Positions 17,991 through 27,435 of a stretch of 64,000 nucleotides of DNA are shown here, one piece after another. The DNA is from Pseudomonas poae. Lineage in GTDB: Bacteria; Pseudomonadota; Gammaproteobacteria; Pseudomonadales; Pseudomonadaceae. Numbering within the stretch: position 1 is the first letter of the stretch; each line of letters begins with the position of its first letter. The notes under the pieces were generated by a model. That model was not told where the DNA came from. It saw nothing but the letters and a program-made list of their open reading frames with translations, and did no database searches. The translations under genes and the position numbers were made by a program. The stretch spans positions 6,114,001-6,178,000 of the forward strand of contig CP110972.1 of NCBI GenBank assembly GCA_028869255.1. The letters are read 5' to 3'.

Positions 17991-19133
17991 TTAGCCCGCG
18001 TTCAATACTGCCTTCACCGCCGCCACTGACCGCTCCACATCCGCCTCCGTCATCGCCGTAAACATCGGCAACGACACGATCAAACGCCCCACACGCTCTG
18101 CCACCGGGAACATGCCTTCCTTGAACCCCTGTGCCCGATACAGGCTCAGCAGGTGGATCGGCGGGTAGTGATAGCCAATGCCGACGCCGTGGGCCTGCAT
18201 CTGCTCCATGAACGTAGCACGCGCCGGCAGGCCGTCCTGGCGCTCTGGCAGCACCAGTTGGAACAGGTGCCAGTTACTGTTTTCGAAATCTGCCGGCGGC
18301 AGTTGTGCGCCGTATTTTTCCTCAAAGTCACTGCCAAAGCACTTGAAGTAGTGGCGCGCCAGGTGCTGGCGATGTGCGGTGATCTTCTCGATATGCGCGA
18401 ACTGCCCCAGGCCGATGGCGGCGGCGATATCGGTCATGTTGAACTTGCCGCCCAGCATGTCCACATCCAGGCCGTCGAAGCCGGTGCGGGTCACGCCCTG
18501 CAGGCGGTATTTTTCCGCCAGGCGTGCTTCTTCGGCACTGTTCAACACCAGGCAACCGCCTTCGGAAGAGGTGATGTTCTTGTTGGCCTGGAAGCTGAAG
18601 GAGACGAAGTCACCGGTCGCGCCGATGCGCTCGCCATCCCAGCTGGAACCCAGTGCCTGAGCGGCGTCTTCGACAATGCGCAAGTTGTACTTGTTGGCCA
18701 GTGCGTACAGCATTGGCATGTCCAGGGGCAGGCCGGCCAGGTACACCGGAATGATCGCCTTGGTGCGCGGGGTGATTGCAGCCTCCACTTGGGCCAGGTC
18801 GATATTGCGCGTGACCGGGTCGATATCGGCGAACACCGGCGTGGCGCCCACTTCCAGGATCACGTTGGCCGTGGCGACCCAGGAGATCGGCGTGGTGATC
18901 ACTTCATCGCCCGGCCCGATACCTGCGATGCGCAGGGCAATCTCCATGGTGCAGGTGCCCGAGTTGAACGTGCGCACCGGCCGGCCGCCAAAGTACTCCG
19001 ATAACTGTGCCTCGAATGCCTGCACTTTCGGCCCGCTGGTGATCCAGCCCGAGCGCAGTACATCGCCGACTGCGGAGATGGTGGCTTCATCGATGGTAGG
19101 TTTGGAAAACGGCAGAAAGGGCTGTTGGCTCAT
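17991..19133 (-). CDS. DegT/DnrJ/EryC1/StrS family aminotransferase (ArnB-like)
   Basis: A 380-residue PLP enzyme of the sugar aminotransferase family. The conserved parts are FNSGTCTMEIALRIAGIGPG, ISWVATANVILEVGATPVFA, EDAAQALGS and FSFQANKNITSSEGG, in which Lys185 is the likely PLP lysine. Members transfer an amino group to keto-sugars, for example in UDP-L-Ara4N or surface-sugar synthesis. No other sugar pathway gene is adjacent, so the substrate is unknown. It is transcribed alone. Confidence 0.88.
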   Translation of the reverse strand: MSQQPFLPFSKPTIDEATISAVGDVLRSGWITSGPKVQAFEAQLSEYFGGRPVRTFNSGTCTMEIALRIAGIGPGDEVITTPISWVATANVILEVGATPVFADIDPVTRNIDLAQVEAAITPRTKAIIPVYLAGLPLDMPMLYALANKYNLRIVEDAAQALGSSWDGERIGATGDFVSFSFQANKNITSSEGGCLVLNSAEEARLAEKYRLQGVTRTGFDGLDVDMLGGKFNMTDIAAAIGLGQFAHIEKITAHRQHLARHYFKCFGSDFEEKYGAQLPPADFENSNWHLFQLVLPERQDGLPARATFMEQMQAHGVGIGYHYPPIHLLSLYRAQGFKEGMFPVAERVGRLIVSLPMFTAMTEADVERSVAAVKAVLNAG

Positions 19134-19253
19134 AACGACGAAGGCATCCGTTTCAGATTGGCGATGAATAAGCGAGGTGTCACTGCAAGCATGCTTGCAC
19201 GGCTCGACTGAATATAGCCTGTCATGCGTGAATGAAATGTCATGTTACGGGCA

Positions 19254-19283
19254 AAAAAATGCCGCTTTATCAGCGGCATTTTC
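19254..19283 (-). terminator. Intrinsic terminator of the outer-membrane barrel gene
   Basis: Stem AATGCCGCT / AGCGGCATT with a four-base loop, followed on the minus strand by seven T residues; it lies ten bases after the stop codon. Confidence 0.85.
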
Positions 19284-19292
19284 TATTGGGTG

Positions 19293-19958
19293 TCAGAAGG
19301 ACACGCGCGCCTCAAGAAACACATTCTGCTCCTTGAGCTTGCCTTTGAGCTGTTCATCGCGGGCGTTGATCCGGTTGACGAAGGTGTTGTAGCCGGTCTC
19401 GACGTCGCCCATGTCTACATAACGCCAACCGGCGCCCACCGTGACCTTTTCGCTGACCTTGGCATCCAGGCCCAGGCCCACGCTGTAGGTGAAATTGTTC
19501 TGGCGGTTGTTGGCGAAGCGGCGGGTGTTGTTGCTCTGATAGCCCTCGGCATCGATTTGCGCCACGCCCACCCCGGCCATGCCGTAGAACGACAGCCAAT
19601 CATTGATCGGGATGTTTTTGTAACCGTTGAGCATCAACCGTTGGCTTTCGGTTTCAAGGCGGTTGACGTTGGCATTGAACGGCGACCAATAGGAGTCGAA
19701 TGTCGAGCTGTTGCGTGTGGTGTATTCAGCTTCCAGGCGCCAGCCATCGGTAAAGGCATAACCTGCGGCAAACGAGCCGGTGAATGATTTGTTGGCGTCC
19801 GGCGCTTCTATTCGGTTGGTGACGCGTGGGCTGGTCAGCAGTGCGCTGGAGAGATTCTGGCGGGCGCTGTTGAGCTTGGCCGAGCCGTACCAGCCTTCTG
19901 CTTGAGCATAAGGTGTGGCGATAGCGGCAAGTAGCAGGAGGGCAGAGTGTTTACGCAT
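19293..19958 (-). CDS. Outer-membrane beta-barrel protein (OmpW/opacity-type fold)
   Basis: A 221-residue protein with signal peptide (residues 1-20, ending YAQA) and alternating amphipathic strands such as GSFAAGYAFTDGWRLEAEYT, SVGLGLDAKVSEKVTVGAGW and the terminal NVFLEARVSF, ending in Phe as outer-membrane barrels do. An eight-stranded barrel is likely. Monocistronic, with its own terminator. The role is unknown. Confidence 0.8.
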   Translation of the reverse strand: MRKHSALLLLAAIATPYAQAEGWYGSAKLNSARQNLSSALLTSPRVTNRIEAPDANKSFTGSFAAGYAFTDGWRLEAEYTTRNSSTFDSYWSPFNANVNRLETESQRLMLNGYKNIPINDWLSFYGMAGVGVAQIDAEGYQSNNTRRFANNRQNNFTYSVGLGLDAKVSEKVTVGAGWRYVDMGDVETGYNTFVNRINARDEQLKGKLKEQNVFLEARVSF

Positions 19959-20076
19959 TGTTATCGATTCACTGGGTAAAAAAGGAATCGATAGCTTGTT
20001 GTCGGCTAGTGAAGTGATCGAGAGGACTTTTCCTGTTTGAACGTCAACTCTCGCGCCGGCACTGTAGGAAAAATCA

Positions 20077-20106
20077 CAAAAAAGCCGCTCCCAAGGAGCG
20101 GCTTTT
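20077..20106 (-). terminator. Intrinsic terminator of the DUF2388 gene
   Basis: Stem AAGCCGCTCC / GGAGCGGCTT with a four-base loop, flanked by A and T tracts, eleven bases after the DUF2388 stop. Confidence 0.85.
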
Positions 20107-20117
20107 GTCAGGCAGTT

Positions 20118-20435
20118 TTACTCGGAAGCGATGGCATTTTTCGCCAGAATGGCGTTAGCAAGTTCCATGTCCGTGGCTTGCAGGCCAGGGTTGTCGGCAC
20201 GCACTTTCTGCATCGCGGCTTCCAGGTATGGTCCGCGGATGCCGCCGTCGCTGGCTACAAAGCTGCCTGCGTCGTCTTGTGCGGCGACCACCAGCTTGTG
20301 GTCCTTGAAGGTCAGGTAAGTCGAGCCGGTAGTGGCGCCCGACGAGATGACATTGCGCCAGAAGCTGTCGGCCATCGCTGAACCGACAGGGAGGGAAAGC
20401 ACAGCTAGGGTTGCGACAGCATATTTGAGACGCAT
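20118..20435 (-). CDS. DUF2388 family small exported protein
   Basis: A 105-residue protein with signal peptide (residues 1-22, ending SAMA) and the DUF2388/TIGR02448 pattern: DSFWRNVISSGATTGSTYLT, VAAQDDAGSFVASDGGIRGP and LEAAMQKVRADNP. The family is confined largely to pseudomonads, often in several copies per genome, and has no known function. The start MRLKYAVATL was chosen because the preceding 22 codons lack signal-peptide character. Confidence 0.85.
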   Translation of the reverse strand: MRLKYAVATLAVLSLPVGSAMADSFWRNVISSGATTGSTYLTFKDHKLVVAAQDDAGSFVASDGGIRGPYLEAAMQKVRADNPGLQATDMELANAILAKNAIASE

Positions 20436-20504
20436 GATGGGTGACTCCGGGTGGGTTATCTGTACTTTATGATTGTAGATAGCCCAACCGAGTTCCATCA
20501 CTGA

Positions 20505-20951
20505 CTAAACAGTTTCAACCTTTAACACCACTCCCTCCTGGCCAACCACCCGTACTTGAGCGCCTACAGGGCTATTCGGGCCGGTGACCATCCAGACGCC
20601 ATCGCCCACTTTCACCTTGCCTCGGCCGTCCACGATTGCTTGATGCACCACAAACGTGCGGCCGATCAACTCCGAACCGCGTTCGTTCAGCCCCGGCTGG
20701 TCACTGGCTTTGGCGCTGCTGCGTTGGCGTTTCCACCAATACACCGCGGTCAGTATCGACAACACCGCAAACAGCAGCAGTTGCCATTCCAACCCCAGGG
20801 GTGGAACCAAAAACTTGATCACGCCCACGGCGGCCGCTGCGATACCCATCCACAGCAGGTAACCCCCGGCGCCGAACACCTCAAGTATCAACAGCACCGT
20901 GCCCAGCGCCAACCAATCCCAGAATGACAAATGCTGCAGGAAATCCCACAT
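20505..20951 (-). CDS. NfeD family membrane protein
   Basis: A 148-residue protein with three or four membrane segments (LALGTVLLILEVFGAGGYLLW, then two more up to residue 70) and a C-terminal OB-fold domain (GKVKVGDGVWMVTGP and AQVRVVGQEGVVLKVE). NfeD proteins are nearly always encoded beside an SPFH/stomatin partner, as here, with the partner ten bases upstream. The pair is thought to organise membrane microdomains. Confidence 0.9.
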   Translation of the reverse strand: MWDFLQHLSFWDWLALGTVLLILEVFGAGGYLLWMGIAAAAVGVIKFLVPPLGLEWQLLLFAVLSILTAVYWWKRQRSSAKASDQPGLNERGSELIGRTFVVHQAIVDGRGKVKVGDGVWMVTGPNSPVGAQVRVVGQEGVVLKVETV

Positions 20952-20961
20952 GGCGATGGCC

Positions 20962-21882
20962 TCAGCCTTTCTTGCTGTCGAACGTTGCCCGGACGATCTC
21001 GCCGATACCGCCGACCGCACCGATCACCTGGCTGGCTTCCAACGGCATCAGGATGACCTTGCTGTTGTTGGCCGAAGCCAGCTTGCCCAGGGCATCGATG
21101 TATTTTTGTGCGACGAAATAGTTGACCGCCTGCACGTTGCCCGACGCGATTGCTTCCGACACCACCTGTGTGGCACGGGCTTCCGCTTCGGCCTGACGCT
21201 CGCGGGCCTCGGACTCCAGGAAGGCGGCCTGACGGCTACCTTCCGCTTCAAGGATCTGTGCCTGCTTCTTGCCTTCAGCCGTGAGGATCGCAGACGCCCG
21301 CAGGCCTTCGGCCTCGAGGATTTGCGCACGCTTGATCCGCTCGGCTTTCATCTGGCCGGACATGGCGGCCATCAGGTCGGCGGGCGGGCTGATGTCCTTG
21401 ATCTCGATACGGGTGATCTTGATCCCTCAGGGCGCCGTGGCTTCGTCCACGGTTCTCAGGAGTTTTTCGTTGATGCCGTCACGCTGGCTGAGCATGGCAT
21501 CCAGCTCCATGGAGCCGAGTACCGTACGGATATTGGTTTGCAGCAGGTTGCGGATGGCGTGTTCGAGGTTGTTGACCTCGTAGGCGGCCTGGGCGGTATT
21601 GACCACCTGGAAGAAGCACACGGCGTCGATCTGCACGGTGGCGTTGTCGGCGGTGATGACTTCCTGCGGCGGGATATCCAGCACGCTTTCCATCACGTTG
21701 ATCTTGCGGCCGATGCGGTCCATGACCGGGATAATGATGTTCAGGCCAGGCTTGAGGGTGTTGGTGTAGCGGCCGAAACGCTCGACGGTCCACTGGTAGC
21801 CTTGAGGCACGACCTTGAAGCCCATGAACAGGATGGCGATGGCCAAGCCCACGAAAAGAAGCAGTACGGTTCCGATCTGCAT
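20962..21882 (-). pseudogene. SPFH/stomatin protein (QmcA-like) with an in-frame TGA
   Basis: N-terminal half ([20 protein letters not shown] anchor, then [33 protein letters not shown]) runs to VDEATAP and meets TGA at 21427-21429. The reading frame continues unchanged with [18 protein letters not shown], the coiled coil, and [17 protein letters not shown]. coli QmcA has Trp at the stop position (NPWGIKVTRIEI), so TGG has become TGA. With Trp restored the protein is 306 residues. The affected motif on the plus strand is TCAGG where CCAGG is expected. Confidence 0.88.
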
Positions 21883-21959
21883 AGCGATTCCTTATCTTAT
21901 GGTGTCAGTGAAAAGACATTGGCCCGATTGTAACGGTGTTGTCACCGATAAGAACGGAT

Positions 21960-23639
21960 TCAGCGCCCAACCACCAAAGGATTTGTTACCGAATCCCCAG
22001 GCGTCACCCGTAATACTTCCGCCATCGTGGTCAGCCCGGCTTTTACCTTGTGCAGGCCGGCCATGCGCAGGCTGCACATGCCCTGGCCAATGGCGCCCTG
22101 GCGCAGAGCCTGCACCTCGGCCCCAGGGGTGATCAGCGCCTTGAGCTCCTCGTTCAATAGCATGATCTCGTAGACCCCGGCGCGCCCCCGATAACCGCTG
22201 TTTCGACATTCCATGCACCCAACGGCCTCATGGCCGTCACCGCCTGCGCGCTTGCAGTGAGGGCATAACAGCCGCACCAGGCGCTGCGCCATTACGCCCA
22301 GCAACGTGGCCTTGATCAAATAATGCGCAATACCCAGTTCCTGCAGGCGGCTGATGGCGCCGGGGGCATCGCTGGTATGCAGGGTCGACAGCACCAAGTG
22401 CCCGGTGAGTGCGGCCTGAATCGCCATTTCGGCGGTTTCCTGGTCGCGGATCTCGCCGATCATGATGATGTCCGGGTCTTGGCGCAGCAGGGCGCGCACG
22501 CCGGCCGCAAAGGTCAGGTCGATATTGTGTTGCACTTGCATCTGGTTGAACGCCGGCTCGACCATCTCGATCGGGTCTTCCACCGTGCACAGGTTGACCT
22601 CGCGGGTCGCCAGTTGCTTGAGCGTGGTGTAGAGGGTGCTGGTCTTGCCCGAGCCGGTGGGCCCGGTGACCAGGATGATGCCGTGGGTCTGGCGCGTCAT
22701 GGATTGCCAACGCGCTTGGTCGTCAACCGACAAACCCAACTGATCAAAGCCCTTGAGCAGCACCTGGGGGTCGAAAATCCGCATCACCAGTTTTTCGCCG
22801 AAGGCGGTGGGCAAGGTTGAAAGACGCAGTTCCACTTCGGCACCCCCAGCGCTTTTGGTTTTGACCCGGCCGTCCTGGGGTTTGCGTTTTTCCGCCACGT
22901 TCATGCGGCCCAGGCTTTTCAGGCGGCTGACCACGGCCATCGTGACCTGGGGTGGAAACTGATAAACATCGTGCAGCAGCCCATCAATGCGAAAGCGTAC
23001 GCGGCCCTGTTCGCGGCACGGCTCGATATGGATATCACTGGCCCGTTGGCCGAAGGCGTACTGCAGCAGCCAGTCGACGATGTTGACGATATGCGCGTCG
23101 TTGGCATCCGGTTCCTGATCGCCGGCGCCGAGGTTGAGCAGTTCGACACTGCCGGGCGCCGCCACCTTTTGATCAGCACCGCTGACGGACTTGGCCACCC
23201 GGTAGAACTCGCCGATACAGCGCTGGATATCCTGTGGGTTGGCAACCACGCGTTTGATCGAACGCTTGAGCACCTGCGCCAGCCCGGCCTCCCAGCCGGT
23301 GACATGGGGCTGGGCGCTGGCGACGGTAGCGGTCTGCGCGTCCACGGCGACCGCCAGGATGGCGTGGCGTTGGGCAAACGCGTAGGACATCAGCGGCACC
23401 AGCGCCGCCGCGTCGATCTTCAGCGGGTCGATACGCAGGTAAGGTTGCCCGGCATGCCGGGCCAGCCATTGGGTCAGGGTTTCCAGGCAAGGGCCTTCGG
23501 CAGCGATGCGTTCCAGTGGATGGCGGCCGGGGTCGGTCGGCAGGGCAGACACGCGCTGTGCGACATCCGGTGTGATCAGCCCGTCGTCGACCAAAGCCGG
23601 TAACAGTTGATGCAGTTCCAATCGTTGATCAACGGGCAT
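21960..23639 (-). CDS. PilB/GspE-type secretion ATPase, orphan
   Basis: A 559-residue ATPase: N-terminal MshEN-like region, ASDIHIEP box at residues 200-207, Walker A GPTGSGKTST at about 326-335, Asp box LCTVEDPIE, Walker B LLRQDPDIIMIGEIRD, His box, and a tetra-Cys zinc motif (CPHC with CMEC). These power assembly of type IV pili or type II pseudopili. No pilin, PilC/GspF or secretin gene is nearby, so its partners must lie elsewhere. It ends 77 bases upstream of the SPFH gene, same strand. Confidence 0.88.
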   Translation of the reverse strand: MPVDQRLELHQLLPALVDDGLITPDVAQRVSALPTDPGRHPLERIAAEGPCLETLTQWLARHAGQPYLRIDPLKIDAAALVPLMSYAFAQRHAILAVAVDAQTATVASAQPHVTGWEAGLAQVLKRSIKRVVANPQDIQRCIGEFYRVAKSVSGADQKVAAPGSVELLNLGAGDQEPDANDAHIVNIVDWLLQYAFGQRASDIHIEPCREQGRVRFRIDGLLHDVYQFPPQVTMAVVSRLKSLGRMNVAEKRKPQDGRVKTKSAGGAEVELRLSTLPTAFGEKLVMRIFDPQVLLKGFDQLGLSVDDQARWQSMTRQTHGIILVTGPTGSGKTSTLYTTLKQLATREVNLCTVEDPIEMVEPAFNQMQVQHNIDLTFAAGVRALLRQDPDIIMIGEIRDQETAEMAIQAALTGHLVLSTLHTSDAPGAISRLQELGIAHYLIKATLLGVMAQRLVRLLCPHCKRAGGDGHEAVGCMECRNSGYRGRAGVYEIMLLNEELKALITPGAEVQALRQGAIGQGMCSLRMAGLHKVKAGLTTMAEVLRVTPGDSVTNPLVVGR

Positions 23640-23722
23640 GAACCTTTCCTGGGTGGCCTCGGGTGTAAACCCCAGGCTAGCCAGGTCCTGAATATCGTCC
23701 TTTGCGCGTGTATTGCAGGCTT

Positions 23723-24061
23723 TTACCGCGCCGCCGCCGTCAGCGCCTGAAGCCCCATGGAATCAGCGGGTCGCAGCTCCAGCGTGCACACACTGATCAG
23801 GTTTCGAATCTTTTCACCGATCACTTGGGCGCGGTGCCAGCTCAGGCCATCCATCAGGATATCGAGGTACAGCAGGTCTTCCTGGCGGTTCACCGAGACC
23901 TGCCGGGGTGTCAGGAACTGCAGGGCAAAAAAATTGAGTACCCGGCAGAGCACGTCGGGTTCGGCTTCGGCGACGATCTGATAATGCGCCTGGCAATGGG
24001 CGCTGTTGACGGCCCATGCATCGACGCGGGTGGCAGGGTGAGTGGTTTCGACGGCGTGCAT
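23723..24061 (-). CDS. ACT-like small protein of unknown function
   Basis: A 112-residue protein with an ACT-like pattern: YQIVAEAEPDVLCRVLNFFA, then FLTPRQVSVNRQEDLLYLDI and VIGEKIRNLISVCTLEL. The helix and strand order resembles the small subunit of acetolactate synthase (IlvM type), but no catalytic partner is adjacent. It is divergent from an Lrp-type regulator 127 bases away, which may control it. Function unknown. Confidence 0.65.
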   Translation of the reverse strand: MHAVETTHPATRVDAWAVNSAHCQAHYQIVAEAEPDVLCRVLNFFALQFLTPRQVSVNRQEDLLYLDILMDGLSWHRAQVIGEKIRNLISVCTLELRPADSMGLQALTAAAR

Positions 24062-24188
24062 GCTGACTCTCCAGATTCGACTGTAGAAATTTTTACATGC
24101 GTCTCGGGAGATTTCTTATCTAAAATGGACCAGTTTTGCGATTATTCGAATCATACAATTCAAGATGGTCACCCTTTAAGGTAATTCT

Positions 24189-24659
24189 ATGCACAGCGAG
24201 TTGGACGCCTACGACCGCCGCATCCTGGCCCTGTTGCAAGAGGACGCCTCGCTCTCCAGCGCGCAGATCGCCGAACAGGTCGGCCTGTCCCAGTCGCCGT
24301 GCTGGCGGCGCATCCAGCGGCTCAAGGAAGAGGGCGTGATTCGCGGCCAGGTTACGTTGCTCGACCGCAAAAAAATCGGCCTCAACACGCAGATTTTTGC
24401 CGAGGTCAAACTCAACGCCCACGGCCGATCCAACTTCACGGAGTTCACCGAAGCGATTCGCGGGTTTCCGGAGGTGCTGGAGTGTTATGTGCTGATGGGG
24501 GCGGTGGATTTTCTGCTGCGCATCGTCACCTCGGATATTGAGGCGTATGAGCGGTTTTTCTTCGAGAAGCTGTCGATGGTGCCGGGGATTCAGGAGGTGA
24601 ACTCGATCGTGGCGTTATCCGAGATCAAGTCGACCACCAGCCTGCCAATATTGCGCTGA
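24189..24659 (+). CDS. Lrp/AsnC family transcriptional regulator
   Basis: A 156-residue protein: N-terminal winged helix (DAYDRRILALLQEDASLSSA, recognition region QSPCWRRIQRLKEEGVIRG) and C-terminal RAM/ACT domain (VLECYVLMGAVDFLLRIVTS, GIQEVNSIVALSEIKSTTSL). Such proteins sense amino acids and act as octamers. The divergent ACT-like gene shares its promoter region and is a plausible target; the effector is not evident. Confidence 0.93.
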   Translation: MHSELDAYDRRILALLQEDASLSSAQIAEQVGLSQSPCWRRIQRLKEEGVIRGQVTLLDRKKIGLNTQIFAEVKLNAHGRSNFTEFTEAIRGFPEVLECYVLMGAVDFLLRIVTSDIEAYERFFFEKLSMVPGIQEVNSIVALSEIKSTTSLPILR

Positions 24660-24691
24660 CTGGCCCGCCCCCACATTGGAATGCATTCCCC

Positions 24692-24717
24692 TGTGGGAGC
24701 CGGGCTTGCCCGCGATG
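24692..24717. repeat. Single REP element
   Basis: One copy of the GTGGGAGCCGGGCTTGCCCG type, just downstream of the CYTH-CHAD gene stop; no inverted partner is visible nearby. Confidence 0.75.
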
Positions 24718-24723
24718 GCCATA

Positions 24724-26091
24724 TCACAGACGCAGAAGGGTCTTCCACGCACGGTTCTGATACACCGCAATCGCCTGGTGCATACGCGCATCCAGCGACT
24801 CATCGGTGATCGGCTGGTTGGCCAGTTGCACCAGCTTGTTCAGCTCGCCGTACAGGCGGTCCAGTTCCGGAATGTCCACCACCTGGCGCGCATGGTGCAG
24901 CCAGGCCTGGATGCGTTCGATGCGCGGCAGCTGCTCGGCCAGGTCTTCCGGTTGTTGCTGGTAGCGCGGCAGTTGCAGGGCGACGGCATCGTCGGCCAGC
25001 AGGCGCGGCAGCCAGTTGGTGATCTGTGCTGCGCCCTGGCGGTTGCCCCGCACGTTGCGGTCGGCGGTCCAGGTGCGGGCCAGCAGCCAGCGCGAAGTGT
25101 TCAGTGAGAACAGGCCCCAGCGCACGTCGTCCAATTCTTCGGCGAACTGCTCCGGCGCGGCTTTGCGGATGTCCTCGTCGTCGTCACCGGCTTGCACCAG
25201 TGGGCGCCAGTCTTCCAGCAGGGCATCCAGTGCGCTGCGCAGTTCGCTGGTGGATTGACGCGGCGCCGCCTGGCCGAGGCTGCCGATCAGGGCACGCAGT
25301 TCGCCGAGGTTGTCGACCCAGTCTTGCAACAGGCGCCAGTGGCCATTGAAACGGTATTGTTCGGCCAGGCGCTGGCTGCTGCCCAGCAGGTGCCACATGA
25401 TCGCGGCGAAGGCGTCGTCCAGCGGCATTTCGGCGTGGATCTGCGGCGCCGGCAGGCTCAGGGAGTAGCTGCTGGCGTCGTACAGACGGTAGCCGCGCTC
25501 GGCCTTGCTGATATCGCATGGCATCAGCGCCAGGGTCGCGGCCAGTTCGGCGGCCAGTTCCAGCAGGGCAGCCGGTTCACCTTCGCGCAGTTCCAGTTCC
25601 AGCTCGCAGATTTCTTCTTTCTGCTTGCCGACCACTACGTGGCCGAGGTCCAGGGCGGCTTCGATCACGACCTTGGCCTTGCCACGGCCCCAGGCGATTT
25701 CGGCGCGCTCGCGCACAAAGTCGGTGGTGAAGATCGGCTTGAGGGTCTTTTTGTCCAGCTCAGCCAGTTGCTCGGGCCAGCATTCGCCGTCGAGTTTCTT
25801 CACGTCGAGCTTGGCTTTGGGCAAGTCCCAGTTGTATTCGTTACGTTCCGACAAGCCGGCGACGCTCTGTCCACGGGTCTTGAGGGTCTGGATGATGTCG
25901 TCACCGTCCTTGCGCAAACGCAGGGCGACTTTGGCCTGGGCCAGGTCGCGTTCAGGGGTGTCGAAATACTGGTTCATCAACTCACGGCGTTCCCAGCCAC
26001 TTTTGTTGCGTTTTTTCAGTAACGGGTGCTCACGCAGCGCGGCGAGGGTTTCGCGGCTGACGCGGAGCTTGATTTCGGTTTCTTTCTGCAT
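24724..26091 (-). CDS. CYTH-CHAD inorganic triphosphatase (YgiF-like)
   Basis: A 455-residue two-domain protein. The N-terminal CYTH domain carries the EIKLRV (ExExK) signature at the very start and charged tunnel strands such as ALRLRKDGDDIIQTLKTRG and ICELELELREG. The C-terminal CHAD domain (about residues 210-455) is helical and rich in His and Arg, and binds polyphosphate in characterised relatives. YgiF hydrolyses tripolyphosphate. The start MQKETEIKL gives the motif its usual position. Divergent from argE. Confidence 0.9.
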   Translation of the reverse strand: MQKETEIKLRVSRETLAALREHPLLKKRNKSGWERRELMNQYFDTPERDLAQAKVALRLRKDGDDIIQTLKTRGQSVAGLSERNEYNWDLPKAKLDVKKLDGECWPEQLAELDKKTLKPIFTTDFVRERAEIAWGRGKAKVVIEAALDLGHVVVGKQKEEICELELELREGEPAALLELAAELAATLALMPCDISKAERGYRLYDASSYSLSLPAPQIHAEMPLDDAFAAIMWHLLGSSQRLAEQYRFNGHWRLLQDWVDNLGELRALIGSLGQAAPRQSTSELRSALDALLEDWRPLVQAGDDDEDIRKAAPEQFAEELDDVRWGLFSLNTSRWLLARTWTADRNVRGNRQGAAQITNWLPRLLADDAVALQLPRYQQQPEDLAEQLPRIERIQAWLHHARQVVDIPELDRLYGELNKLVQLANQPITDESLDARMHQAIAVYQNRAWKTLLRL

Positions 26092-26249
26092 GGCCGGAAA
26101 ATCCAGGATCGGGAGCGCAGCCGGGGAAAAGAGTGGCTGCCAAGGTCGTGCAGTGTACAGGACTGAGCCCGGCAACGCGCCGCAACGGTTTATTGTGTCG
26201 TGCAGATGGCTCTATAGTGGGGCTCATCCGTGAAGTTGAGAGACCGCGC

Positions 26250-27398
26250 ATGCCGTTACCGTCCATGAAAGAGCAGTTCGCCGCGCTGATTGCCGCGCCT
26301 TCGGTCAGTTGCACCCAAGCGTCTCTCGACCAGACCAACCGCCCGGTGATCGACCTGCTCGCCGGTTGGCTGGGCGACCTGGGGTTCGCCATCGATATCC
26401 AGCAAGTCAGCCCAGGCAAGTTCAACCTGCTGGCCAGCTTCGGCAGTGGCCCCGGTGGCCTGGTGCTGGCCGGGCATAGCGATACCGTCCCGTATGACGC
26501 CGCGTTGTGGAAGACCGACCCGCTCAAGCTGACGGAAGTCGACGGCCGTTGGGTAGGATTGGGCAGTTGCGACATGAAGGGCTTTTTCGCCTTGGCGATT
26601 GAAGCGGTATTGCCGCTGCTGAACCAGCCGTTCAAGCAGCCCTTGCTGATCCTCGCCACCTGCGATGAAGAAAGCTCGATGTCCGGCGCCCGTGCGCTGG
26701 CCGAGGCGGGCCGGCCGCTGGGCCGTGCGGCGGTGATCGGCGAGCCGACCGGCCTCAAGCCGATCCGCCTGCATAAAGGCGTGATGATGGAGCGTATCGA
26801 CATCCTCGGCCAAAGCGGCCATTCGTCGGACCCAAGCCTGGGCCATAGCGCCCTCGAAGCCATGCATGACGCCATCGGCGAACTGCGCGGCCTGCGCCTG
26901 GCCTGGCAACGCGAATACCGCAACCCGCAATTCAGTGTGCCGCAACCGACCCTGAACTTCGGCTGCATCCATGGCGGCGATAACCCCAACCGAATCTGCG
27001 GCCAATGTTCCCTGGAGTTCGACCTGCGCCCGCTGCCGGGCATGGACCCGCAGGTGCTGCGCGCCGCCATCCGGCAGAAGCTCGAACCCTTGGCCGAGCG
27101 TCATAAAGTGAAGATCGACTATGCGCCGCTGTTCCCCGAAGTGCCGCCGTTCGAGCAAGCCGAAGATGCCGAGTTGGTGCGGGTAGCGGAACGATTGACC
27201 GGTCATCGTGCCGAAGCAGTAGCGTTCGGCACCGAAGCGCCTTATCTTCAGCGCCTCGGTTGTGAAACCCTGGTGCTGGGCCCCGGCGATATCGCCTGCG
27301 CTCACCAGCCGGGCGAGTACCTCGAAATGTCACGCTTGACGCCTACAGTGCGTCTATTGCGGGAACTGATCGAACATTACTGCCTGAAACCTGCATAA
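26250..27398 (+). CDS. argE: Acetylornithine deacetylase
   Basis: A 382-residue M20 zinc peptidase-like enzyme releasing ornithine from N-acetylornithine. Visible zinc and catalytic regions: LAGHSDTVPYD near residue 70, GLGSCDMKGFFALAIE near 100, ATCDEESSMSGARAL near 140, GEPTGLKPIRLHKG near 170 and the C-terminal GPGDIACAHQPGEYLE. The start MPLPSMKEQF was preferred over a longer frame running into the divergent promoter. It lies 133 bases upstream of argA. Confidence 0.92.
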   Translation: MPLPSMKEQFAALIAAPSVSCTQASLDQTNRPVIDLLAGWLGDLGFAIDIQQVSPGKFNLLASFGSGPGGLVLAGHSDTVPYDAALWKTDPLKLTEVDGRWVGLGSCDMKGFFALAIEAVLPLLNQPFKQPLLILATCDEESSMSGARALAEAGRPLGRAAVIGEPTGLKPIRLHKGVMMERIDILGQSGHSSDPSLGHSALEAMHDAIGELRGLRLAWQREYRNPQFSVPQPTLNFGCIHGGDNPNRICGQCSLEFDLRPLPGMDPQVLRAAIRQKLEPLAERHKVKIDYAPLFPEVPPFEQAEDAELVRVAERLTGHRAEAVAFGTEAPYLQRLGCETLVLGPGDIACAHQPGEYLEMSRLTPTVRLLRELIEHYCLKPA

Positions 27399-27435
27399 AT
27401 TAACCCCTGCCCATTCGTACATAAGGAGAGCGAGC

